DNA from: Bacteroidota bacterium
GTDB taxonomy: Bacteria > Bacteroidota > Bacteroidia > Chitinophagales > BACL12
Reading direction: 5' to 3'
DNA length: 64,000 nt
NCBI GenBank assembly: GCA_016718035.1
Contig: JADKEK010000011.1
Coordinates: 124,001-188,000 of the forward strand
Made by a program: the position numbers and the translations under genes. Below, piece after piece: positions 43,358-51,321 of the stretch (its first letter is position 1; each line of letters begins with the position of its first letter). Under the pieces are notes generated by a model, which saw nothing but the letters and a program-made list of their open reading frames with translations, made no database searches and was not told the origin of the DNA.

Positions 43358-44953
43358 ATGCAAAAATTAACTACGCCATTTATTCAGACAGGCCGATTCA
43401 GCAAAATAATTACCGATTATTTGAACGCCGATAATGTTTTATCTCCTTATTATACCTATGCACCTGATAGTAAAAATTTCGAATTAATTATTAAGGGCAA
43501 ACAAGAAGAATTTCTCAATCGTGCTGAACTGGTTGAAGTGCTGGAAAAACAATATGCTCATACAACAACTTCATCACTGGTTAAAAACAATATTCAGGCA
43601 TTTGGTAAAACAAATACATTTTGTATTGTAACTGCACATCAACTTAATATTTTTACAGGCCCTTTGTATGTGATATATAAAACGGTTTCTGCCATTAAAC
43701 TTTGTTCAACTTTACAACAACAATTTCCTCAATATCAGTTTGTGCCGGTTTTTTGGCTGGGAAGTGAAGACCATGACTTTGAAGAAATAAATCACACCTC
43801 AGTATTTGGTAAGTCATTTACCTGGGAAGACAAACAGGGCGGGGCTTGCGGCGAATATTCCACCACCTCTATTGCCGAATTATGTAACACCTTATTCGAA
43901 GCAATTGGCGATGGACCACATGCAGCATCATTAAAAAACATATTTACAGAAGCTTATTTGCATGGGCATAATTTAGCACATGCGACAAGGATTTTACTCA
44001 ATAGTTTATTTCAGGATTATGGCTTAGTGATTGTGGACGGTAACGACACACAATTTAAAGCAAACTGCGCTACTATTATGCAGGATGAATTGTTTAATCA
44101 ATCGTCCGAAAAAATTGTAAATGAAGTATTAGCTACATTCCCTTATGAAGCACAGGCAAAACCGCGCAATGTAAATTTGTTTTATTTGCAACCCAAATTG
44201 CGTGAACGTATTATTTATCATTCGGATAAAGATATTTTTGAAATCAATAATACGTCGATTACATTTTCACCGGAGCAACTCAAAAAAGAAATACTATTGC
44301 ATCCTGAAAATTTTAGTCCTAATGTTATTTTGCGCCCGTTGTTTCAACAAAAAGTGTTGCCTTCATTAGCTTATATTGGTGGTGGGGGAGAAATAGCATA
44401 TTGGTTGCAATTGAAATCACTTTTTGAATATCACCATATTCAGTTTCCCATGTTATTGTTGAGAGATTCGTTTTTATTGGTAGATGAAGCAGCTCAAAAA
44501 AAATTAAACAAACTCGAAATTTCTGTAGACCACTTATTTGGTGAAGAGCAGCATGTAATTGCCGACTATGTAAAAACACATAGCAGTGATGCCATCAATC
44601 TGGATGCTGAAAAAACGGCAATTTCCGAATTGTTTTCCGGCATAATAACTAAAGCAACCTCTATAGATACTTCATTGGATAAAGCAGTTATGGCAGAGCA
44701 ACAGGCCGTAATGACCTCATTTGCTAAACTCGAAGCCAAACTGCTGAAGGCAGAAAAGGCCAAAATGGAGGTGGAGATTAATCAGATTAAAGGATTACTA
44801 ACCAAACTTTTCCCTAACGGTGGCTTGCAGGAGCGCTCCGAAAACTTTACCGCCTGGTACCTGAAGTTCGGGCCGGACTTCATCAAAATGCTGCTTGAAA
44901 ACGCGCAACAGCCTGTAAACGGGTTCGCTAGCATTTTGGTAAGTAGTAATTAA
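43358..44953 (+). CDS. bshC: bacillithiol biosynthesis cysteine-adding enzyme BshC
   Basis: 531 residues from the ATG at 43358; a GTG five codons earlier is in frame. It has the BshC layout: a Rossmann domain with TAHQLNIFTGPLYVIYK, then WLGSEDHDFEEINH, a long coiled-coil arm near residues 410-490 (QAVMTSFAKLEAKLLKAEKA), and a closing FPNGGLQERSENF. BshC joins cysteine to GlcN-malate to make bacillithiol, the low-molecular-weight thiol of these bacteria. No bshA or bshB gene is seen here. It overlaps the end of the rimO region by spacing only (23 bp). Confidence 0.93.
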   Translation: MQKLTTPFIQTGRFSKIITDYLNADNVLSPYYTYAPDSKNFELIIKGKQEEFLNRAELVEVLEKQYAHTTTSSLVKNNIQAFGKTNTFCIVTAHQLNIFTGPLYVIYKTVSAIKLCSTLQQQFPQYQFVPVFWLGSEDHDFEEINHTSVFGKSFTWEDKQGGACGEYSTTSIAELCNTLFEAIGDGPHAASLKNIFTEAYLHGHNLAHATRILLNSLFQDYGLVIVDGNDTQFKANCATIMQDELFNQSSEKIVNEVLATFPYEAQAKPRNVNLFYLQPKLRERIIYHSDKDIFEINNTSITFSPEQLKKEILLHPENFSPNVILRPLFQQKVLPSLAYIGGGGEIAYWLQLKSLFEYHHIQFPMLLLRDSFLLVDEAAQKKLNKLEISVDHLFGEEQHVIADYVKTHSSDAINLDAEKTAISELFSGIITKATSIDTSLDKAVMAEQQAVMTSFAKLEAKLLKAEKAKMEVEINQIKGLLTKLFPNGGLQERSENFTAWYLKFGPDFIKMLLENAQQPVNGFASILVSSN

Positions 44954-45029
44954 TCCCGTTTTTTCCTGTCACAAAACTTGTTATATTTATGCCAAATTTC
45001 GGTTTCAATAGCTGAAATTTGATATTCCT

Positions 45030-48000
45030 ATGGCATCCGAAATGCATTCCCTAAAATTGCCGCTCAAGTACCAGGCGTTGGAACTTGTACAATACCCGGT
45101 GGTATTGGTCGACAGGCAATACAGGCTTGTGCATTTCAATACGGCCTTCGCAGGTTTGTTGCAAGAAATTGATGCTGTTTTTCCTCCAAAAGATTTAATG
45201 GAAGTATTCCCGGATTTCCTTCAGGGACTATTTTCGGCCGAATCAGGCGATAATGCTGCAAAATTCATATTAATTGAGGAGTTAAAGCAACCGGCTACAA
45301 ATAAATATTACGATTTACAGGTGTCACAAATTGATGAAAATTTCGACCACCTGGAATTACTGTCCGTATCATGTATTGATGTAACCGCTAAAAGAGAACG
45401 GCTGCAACCGATCAAGGAATTAAGCGAGCATCATCTTCAGATGCTCAATTTTACCAATACGGGCGTAATTATTCATAAAAACGGTCATATCGTATATGCG
45501 AATAAACGTGCAGATTTATTGGCAGGTTTGGCAGAAACTGAAAGTTTAAAAGGAAAAGAAATTTGGCCATATGTATCTGATGCTTTTAAAGCAAAAGTTG
45601 CGCAGCGCATAAAAATGATCATCGACCATCATTCACCTGCCGAGCCTTTGGAAGAACAATTTATCAGAGTGGATGGGAGTATGCTCGATGTAGAAGTTTT
45701 TGCATTCCCGGTTAACTACAATGGTGAATTTGCCATTAAATCCATCTTCACTGATATTACCGGAAGAAAAAATGCTGAACACCAATTGGTAAAAAGCAGG
45801 CAACAATATTATAACCTGGTAGAAAATCTAACAGATGTGATTTTCCAAACAGATATAGATGCAAAATTTATTTATTTAAATGCATCATGGAAAACATTAA
45901 CCGGTTATGAAATTGCAGATAGCCTTGGAAAATCATGTTTCGATTTTTTATTTCATGTGCATGGCAACGAAGCATTTTTACTTAAAGTAAAAAAGTTATT
46001 GTTATACGGCGCTCAGGATATTCAACACGACTTACTGTTATTACTTGCCAATAAGGACCAACGATTTGTTGAAGTGAGTTTGAAACCCATTTATGATGAC
46101 AACAATCAGATTGTTGGTATAAATGGTATTATCAGAGATATACACGATAAAAAAATTACGGACTTAGAAGTAAAGCGTATTCAACGCACAATTAAACATC
46201 ACCAGCAAATACTTGTTTCACTCACCAAAGAGGAGTCTATTATCAATGGCAATTTCAATCAGGCTTTAGAAAAAATTGTGAAGGTAACTGCTGAAACCTT
46301 GAATGTAAGTTGTGTGAATGTTTGGGCATTTAATGAAAGTCATTCTGTATTAAATTGTTTAGCAAATTATAACAACAACGAAAAGAAATTTGTGGAAGGT
46401 AATGCCCTTACCATAGACCAATTTCCAAGATACTTTAAAACCTTATTACACGACAGGATAATAGTAGCAGATGATGCCATCAACGACCCTAGCGTAAATG
46501 AGTTTAACGAATTGTACAATATTCCACATCAAATATATTCGATGATGGATATTGCCATTAGCAAGGGCGAACAAATTTGGGGTGTTATTTGTGTAGAAAG
46601 CAGAGGTAAATATTATAAATGGACATTGGAAGATCAATCCTTTGCCCGTTCAATCGCTGACTTTATTTCGCTGGCACACAAAAGTAGTTTGTTAAGCCAA
46701 ACCCAACACGAATTAATAAAACGCGAAAATTTATATCGCACACTCATAGAACAAGCTTCTGATGCCGTTATCATGTTAGACTCCGACGATCGTTTCGTGG
46801 AAGTTAATGATGCCATGTGTAAATTGTCGGGATATTCCCGCAACGAATTGCTAAATATGAGTGCAGCAGATTTAGTACCGAAAAGATTTATCGGCAAAAT
46901 ACCTGGAGCAAGAATTAATTCAAAATATAAAGACGGTTATTTCGGTGAAAGAATTTTCGTGAATAAATACGGCGAAGAACGAATTGCTGAAATTAGTGCA
47001 CGCATTTTTCCTGACGGCAGGGTGCAGGGAATCGGAAGAGATATTACAGAACGCAAGCGTCAGGAGCAAGCATTAAAAGACAGTGAGGCAAGATTAGAAT
47101 TAGCATTAAAAGGGGCAGATTTAGGTGTTTGGGATTTTTATATCACCGAAAATAAAATGGTGCATAATAAACGATGGGCCGAAATGTTAGGTTATTACTT
47201 CGAGAATACCATTGTGAACCAACAGTTTTGGGAAAAATTTATTCATCCCGAAGACAAGGAAAAAGCCTATTCAGCATTTCAGGCACATTTAAGAGGAGAA
47301 ACACCATTTTATGAATCAACAGTCCGCATGTTGGCTAGCAATGGCGAATGGCGTTGGATTTTAGATAAAGGAAAAGTAACCGAATGGGACAAAGAAGGTA
47401 AACCTGTTCGTGCATCAGGTATACATCAGGATGTTACTACTATTCGAGATTATCAGCAACAATTAATTTATCAGCGTAAGTTTTTGCAAGAAATAATTAA
47501 CGCTACGCCTAACTTAATTTATGTTAGAAATGCGAATAATGAGTTTGTAACGGTTAATACAGCACTAACACAATTCCTGGGTATTTCGGCAGAGGAATTA
47601 CTCAATTTTAATGGCAACAAGCAGGCGCCATTTATCGAAATTATTAAAAAAATTACGGAACGTGACGGGGAAGTATTTTATACCCATAAGTCGGTGCTCA
47701 TTGAAGAACAATCTATTTTCCATCCGGTTGAAAATATAACGTATTGGTTTAAAACAATTAAAATTCCTTTACTTAACGATGATGGTGGTTTTACTGAAGT
47801 GCTTTCGGTTTCAATGAATATTACTGAAATTAAAAACAAAGAACAGCAGCTTAGCCATCTCAACGACCAATTGGAGAACAAGGTTCGCGACAGAACATCC
47901 ATGTTGGAGTCTGCTAATAAAGAATTAGAAACCTTTAACTATTCTGTATCGCACGATTTAAGAACGCCGCTTCGCTCTATTGATATTTTTGCCTATTTCC

Positions 48001-48605
48001 TCGACAAAAATTATAGTGAGCAATTGGATAAAGATGGTCTGGAAAATGTGCGACAAATAAGGAGAAGCATCATAAAAATGACATCCCTTATAGATAATCT
48101 ATTGATATTCTCTAAAATTGGCCGTTCTGACCAAAGGTATGGCATGCTGGATACAAGAGATATAGTTGATGATGTATTAACGATGTTCAGGGACAGAGAT
48201 GAACTGCAAAAATTCAAAATTGTAATCAGCGATTTACCTGAACTATATGGCGATTATCAAATGTTGCGTCAGGCATTTATGAATTTGATTGGTAATGCTA
48301 TTAAATATACCCGCATGCGCAAAAACCCGGTGATAGAAATTTTTGGATACACTAAAAATACAACCACCGCCATTGCTATTCGCGATAATGGAATTGGATT
48401 CAGCATGGACCTTAAGGATAAATTATTTACTGCATTTAAACGCCTGCACAGTGAAGAACAATATGAAGGTGCCGGTGTAGGGCTTGCCATTGTTGAGCGT
48501 ATTATCAAACGTCACAACGGTTCTGTTTGGGCAGAAAGTAAGGAAGACCAGGGCAGCACATTTTACTTTACCCTTCCCGTTAAACCGGAAACAACGGTCA
48601 ACTAA
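45030..48605 (+). CDS. multi-PAS/GAF hybrid-free sensor histidine kinase
   Basis: A 1191-residue kinase with no obvious membrane segment, so cytoplasmic sensing is likely. Rough domain order: PAS (about 15-125), PAS (140-255), PAS (260-385), GAF (400-550), PAS (565-690), PAS (695-815), PAS (825-945), a short coiled coil, HisKA (965-1035) and HATPase (1075-1185). The phosphoacceptor is H975 in NYSVSHDLRTPLRSI. ATP-binding boxes are NLIGNAIKYTR, DNGIGF and GAGVGLAIVERII. There is no receiver domain and no response regulator adjacent. Signal unknown. It lies just before the tRNA-Leu island, 63 bp upstream. Confidence 0.93.
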   Translation: MASEMHSLKLPLKYQALELVQYPVVLVDRQYRLVHFNTAFAGLLQEIDAVFPPKDLMEVFPDFLQGLFSAESGDNAAKFILIEELKQPATNKYYDLQVSQIDENFDHLELLSVSCIDVTAKRERLQPIKELSEHHLQMLNFTNTGVIIHKNGHIVYANKRADLLAGLAETESLKGKEIWPYVSDAFKAKVAQRIKMIIDHHSPAEPLEEQFIRVDGSMLDVEVFAFPVNYNGEFAIKSIFTDITGRKNAEHQLVKSRQQYYNLVENLTDVIFQTDIDAKFIYLNASWKTLTGYEIADSLGKSCFDFLFHVHGNEAFLLKVKKLLLYGAQDIQHDLLLLLANKDQRFVEVSLKPIYDDNNQIVGINGIIRDIHDKKITDLEVKRIQRTIKHHQQILVSLTKEESIINGNFNQALEKIVKVTAETLNVSCVNVWAFNESHSVLNCLANYNNNEKKFVEGNALTIDQFPRYFKTLLHDRIIVADDAINDPSVNEFNELYNIPHQIYSMMDIAISKGEQIWGVICVESRGKYYKWTLEDQSFARSIADFISLAHKSSLLSQTQHELIKRENLYRTLIEQASDAVIMLDSDDRFVEVNDAMCKLSGYSRNELLNMSAADLVPKRFIGKIPGARINSKYKDGYFGERIFVNKYGEERIAEISARIFPDGRVQGIGRDITERKRQEQALKDSEARLELALKGADLGVWDFYITENKMVHNKRWAEMLGYYFENTIVNQQFWEKFIHPEDKEKAYSAFQAHLRGETPFYESTVRMLASNGEWRWILDKGKVTEWDKEGKPVRASGIHQDVTTIRDYQQQLIYQRKFLQEIINATPNLIYVRNANNEFVTVNTALTQFLGISAEELLNFNGNKQAPFIEIIKKITERDGEVFYTHKSVLIEEQSIFHPVENITYWFKTIKIPLLNDDGGFTEVLSVSMNITEIKNKEQQLSHLNDQLENKVRDRTSMLESANKELETFNYSVSHDLRTPLRSIDIFAYFLDKNYSEQLDKDGLENVRQIRRSIIKMTSLIDNLLIFSKIGRSDQRYGMLDTRDIVDDVLTMFRDRDELQKFKIVISDLPELYGDYQMLRQAFMNLIGNAIKYTRMRKNPVIEIFGYTKNTTTAIAIRDNGIGFSMDLKDKLFTAFKRLHSEEQYEGAGVGLAIVERIIKRHNGSVWAESKEDQGSTFYFTLPVKPETTVN

Positions 48606-48668
48606 TTTCACCCTTATTCATCCGAGTAACCACACAATTTCGTTTATTTTTATAATTTTGCAACCCAT

Positions 48669-48750
48669 ACCGGAATGGTGGAACTGGTAGACACGCACGT
48701 TTCAGGGGCGTGTGCCGAAAGGTATGCGGGTTCAAGTCCCGCTTCCGGTA
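48669..48750 (+). tRNA. tRNA-Leu (CAG anticodon)
   Basis: An 82-nt tRNA with a long variable arm. The acceptor stem ACCGGAA (48669-48675) pairs with TTCCGGT (48743-48749), with discriminator A48750. U8 and the D-arm are in place. The anticodon arm CACGT/GCGTG encloses TTCAGGG, so the anticodon is CAG and reads CUG. The T-arm is GCGGGTTCAAGTCCCGC. CCA is not encoded. The 3' end is duplicated twice downstream (48917-48937 and 55890-55910). Confidence 0.95.
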
Positions 48751-48824
48751 CAAAAACAGTCTGTCTAAATGACGGGCTTTTTTTATGCTTGTAAGTTTAA
48801 AATTTAAGTAATCAATGTATGCGG
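48731..48824 (+). repeat. left-end repeat, copy 1 (tRNA 3' end, terminator and flank)
   Basis: This 94-bp segment (tRNA T-loop to acceptor, then terminator, then a 40-bp flank ending AATGTATGCGG) is repeated with scattered mismatches at 48917-49011. The tRNA-derived first 21 bp are identical in both. Confidence 0.85.
48758..48784 (+). terminator. terminator following the tRNA (element-borne copy 1)
   Basis: AGTCTGTC (48758-48765) pairs with GACGGGCT (48771-48778), including G-T pairs, around a 5-nt loop, followed by T's to 48784. Confidence 0.7.
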
Positions 48825-48868
48825 GCCTGTCTGCCGCATGTTGAATTTAATAGTATTTAATTTTCCTA

Positions 48869-48937
48869 ATTATAAAAGTACATCATAAATAAAATGCACA
48901 TCGAAACCAAGGCAGATTCAAGTCCCGCTTCCGGTAC
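48869..48937 (+). repeat. right-end repeat, copy 1 (69 bp including displaced tRNA 3' end)
   Basis: From ATTATAAAAGTACATC to the tRNA-derived CTTCCGGTAC. It is 67 of 69 bp identical to 55842-55910. The last 21 bp equal the tRNA-Leu 3' end; the first 48 bp have no tRNA similarity and so belong to the element. Confidence 0.9.
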
Positions 48938-49011
48938 TTAAAATAGTCTGTCTTAATGACGGGCTTTTTTTATGCCTGTATGTTTCAAATTTATATAGGT
49001 AATGTATGCGG
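48917..49011 (+). repeat. left-end repeat, copy 2
   Basis: Starts with the displaced 21-bp tRNA 3' end, then repeats the terminator (AGTCTGTC 48945-48952 with GACGGGCT 48958-48965) and the AATGTATGCGG flank seen after the real tRNA. It overlaps the right-end repeat by the 21-bp core, as expected for adjoining elements. Confidence 0.85.
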
Positions 49012-49035
49012 AGCAGCCTAAAATAAAATTTGAGA

Positions 49036-50994
49036 TTATAATTTTACAAAGAATCCGGAAGATATTGTGTCACTGGCTTCTAATTGAATAGAATAAACAC
49101 CCGGCGCAAGGGAAATAACAGAGATGATTTGGTCACCACTATTCCAAACCCCACTTGTAATTAATTGTCCGGTGGAAGAGTAAATGATATACGTTCCTAC
49201 TTCATTAAATATTGCATTTATTTGAATAGTTGAGAAAGTTGGATTTGGGTGAAGTGAGAAGGTATTATTTGCAGGGGCATTAATTGATAAACCCTCATCG
49301 GCTATTTGGTCACAGTCATCATCAATGCCGTTTAATAGTTCTTCTGCACCGGGGTAAATAGCTGCGTTTGTGTCATCACAATCTGTATTATTTACAGCAT
49401 AACCAAGTGGTAATTCACATGAAAGTGAATCTATTAATGGATTACCAAAATCATCACCGTCATTATCTTGATAGGATAAAATATAAGTTAAATTATCATC
49501 GGTTAATCCATCACAATCATCATCTAGATAATTGCAAATTTCGGTTGCGCCAGGATAAATCAAACTATCAGTGTCGTTACAATCAGTGCTATCTGTTACA
49601 TATCCTACCGGAATATCACATGCTATTAACAGACTGTCACTATTCCCATATCCATCTTCATCAGTATCCCTAAAAAAGATTTCTTCGCATAAACTGATTT
49701 TTGTTATCCAACTATCAAAATCACCATAATTTGTGGCAATATCTATATCGGACGATCTTGTTAGACCGCAAAAAACATATTTGCTACTTGCAACTTCAAT
49801 GATGCACTTGCCTTCATCGATTAAAGTACCGCCCCAATTTTTTTCCCAAATTAGATTGCCCACCGAATCTAAATTAAATATCCATAAATCTTCGGTTCCA
49901 TTGTTTTCAGCAATTAATCCATCATTGGATTCCGATATCCCTACAACAAGAAGATTATTTTCGCTCGTTAAAATAACTTCGAATGCAATTTCAAAGTCAC
50001 TGCCACCGTAGGTTTTGGACCAAATTATTTCACCATCACTTGACAATTTAACTAACCAAGCATCAGTAGCGCCATAAAGAAAAGTAATATCACCATCATC
50101 AGAAAACGTATATCCAGCTGCAATAATCGTAGAATCCGCTAAGCAAACAATTGATTCACCTTGGTCAGTGCCATATCCACCTAGGCTGCGTTGCCAAAGT
50201 AATTCTCCAATTGAATCTACTTTAACTACCCACATATCGATTGAAAAATGATTGCCGGTAACGTCACCACCATTAGATTCACATGTGCCAGTCAAAAAAT
50301 AACCTCCATCTGGAGATTTCGTTACTCCTTCACAATCTTCATGACTTATTGAGCCAAGACAGTTTTGCCACAATATTTCACCGGAGGCACTAATTTTAAA
50401 TATCCAATAATCATCGAAAGGTGGTTCACCATTAAAACCAACTACGTCACCATCATCAGAACTTGTTGTTCCTCCAATTATATATCCACCGTCTTCAGAG
50501 CCGATTATTCCTGCAGGTTCATCATGATTTGATCCACCATATGTATAATCAGATATCAAATCACCAACCGCACTAATAATCACCAACCAAACATCATAAT
50601 TTCCTTTATAAACTGACACATCTCCATCTATTGAATTTGTTCTACAAGCCAACATAAATGTACCATCTTCATTTTCAATAATATCAATTCCAGATTCAAA
50701 CAACGATCCGCCATAAGTTTTACTCCAAATTAATTCACCATCCAATGTGAATTTTTGCACCCATACATCAGAATTTCCATTGTTGAGTTCAACATCATAG
50801 TCATTGGAATAAGTTTTACCAATTGCTATAAGTCCTCCATCGCTTGTTTTTATAACCTTATTAAACTCATCCCATTGACTACCCCCAGTAGTTTGAAGCC
50901 ATTCAACACTGTAATCCTGAGCTAAAATGGTGTTAGGTAGCGCACAAACAAAAAAAATTAAGCATGAGTAAAAACATTTAAGGAATAGGGGCAT
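49036..50994 (-). CDS. T9SS surface protein: seven propeller repeats, two MopE-like motifs, sorting domain (array gene 1)
   Basis: A 652-residue protein with a signal peptide (MPLFLKCFYSCLIFFVCALP, cleavage after LAQ). Residues about 30-430 are seven repeats of about 57 residues, each of the form IWSKTYGGS..., an acidic D-G-G-Y-x-x-x-G strand, S-x-x-DGDV, and a D-x-W-V-x-K strand. Seven repeats suggest a seven-bladed propeller. Next come two Asp-rich MopE-like metal-binding motifs (RDTDEDGYGN ... DCNDTDSLIYPGATE and YQDNDGDDFGN ... NGIDDDCDQIADEG). A type A sorting domain closes the protein (LHPNPTFSTIQI, then APGVYSIQLEASD). Calcium or copper binding is a family-based guess. First gene of the island array by position, last in transcription order. 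Confidence 0.9.
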   Translation of the reverse strand: MPLFLKCFYSCLIFFVCALPNTILAQDYSVEWLQTTGGSQWDEFNKVIKTSDGGLIAIGKTYSNDYDVELNNGNSDVWVQKFTLDGELIWSKTYGGSLFESGIDIIENEDGTFMLACRTNSIDGDVSVYKGNYDVWLVIISAVGDLISDYTYGGSNHDEPAGIIGSEDGGYIIGGTTSSDDGDVVGFNGEPPFDDYWIFKISASGEILWQNCLGSISHEDCEGVTKSPDGGYFLTGTCESNGGDVTGNHFSIDMWVVKVDSIGELLWQRSLGGYGTDQGESIVCLADSTIIAAGYTFSDDGDITFLYGATDAWLVKLSSDGEIIWSKTYGGSDFEIAFEVILTSENNLLVVGISESNDGLIAENNGTEDLWIFNLDSVGNLIWEKNWGGTLIDEGKCIIEVASSKYVFCGLTRSSDIDIATNYGDFDSWITKISLCEEIFFRDTDEDGYGNSDSLLIACDIPVGYVTDSTDCNDTDSLIYPGATEICNYLDDDCDGLTDDNLTYILSYQDNDGDDFGNPLIDSLSCELPLGYAVNNTDCDDTNAAIYPGAEELLNGIDDDCDQIADEGLSINAPANNTFSLHPNPTFSTIQINAIFNEVGTYIIYSSTGQLITSGVWNSGDQIISVISLAPGVYSIQLEASDTISSGFFVKL

Positions 50995-51087
50995 AGCATA
51001 AATTTTTATAAATTTAATAAAGTTTTTCTAGGACGAGACAATACCCCAAAACCAAATCAAGAAGGTATACCCAAACCCGTCCCATGA

Positions 51088-51126
51088 GGGAGTTAACTCC
51101 CGAATAACTTTCGGATGCTGGCATCC
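51088..51126. repeat. cluster of three short hairpins in the spacer
   Basis: A perfect 14-bp palindrome GGGAGTTAACTCCC (51088-51101), then CCGAA/TTCGG (51100-51114), then GGATGC-TG-GCATCC (51113-51126). The three overlap head to tail. The rest of the 50995-51321 spacer has no gene apart from the repeat block starting at 51219. Confidence 0.55.
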
Positions 51127-51218
51127 ACGAAAAAAATGTTGTTTTGCCAAGCATGACAATTATTAGATAAAAGTTAATTCATGAAAGGTGTTTTTTACGT
51201 ATTGTGACAGTATCACAA

Positions 51219-51321
51219 AATTGAGTAATTGGTCGAGGATTGAAGTGGCGAATTGCATGCGTCCCTGCAACCAGAGGCCATTTGCGATAGGCTAGGACTA
51301 ATGAAATTCAGATACTGCAAC
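51219..51321. repeat. spacer repeat, copy 1 (degenerate hairpin)
   Basis: Closely matches 53735-53837: AATTGAGTAATTGGTCGAGG, a degenerate version of the hairpin, then the identical block GCGATAGGCTAGGACTAATG. The similarity runs on into the 3' tail of the next gene. The hairpin arms here no longer pair well. Confidence 0.8.

Larger units (their letters stand above)
48752..48937. mobile_element. gene-less mini element inserted at the tRNA-Leu 3' end (186 bp)
   Basis: Bounded on the left by the tRNA 3' end and on the right by a second copy of the same 21 bp (48917-48937). It has the same left end (terminator and flank) and the same 48-bp right end as the larger element that follows. It encodes no protein. 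I read it as an internally deleted derivative of the larger one or as a separate nonautonomous unit. That it is mobile is inference from the shared ends; no recombinase is present. Confidence 0.6.
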
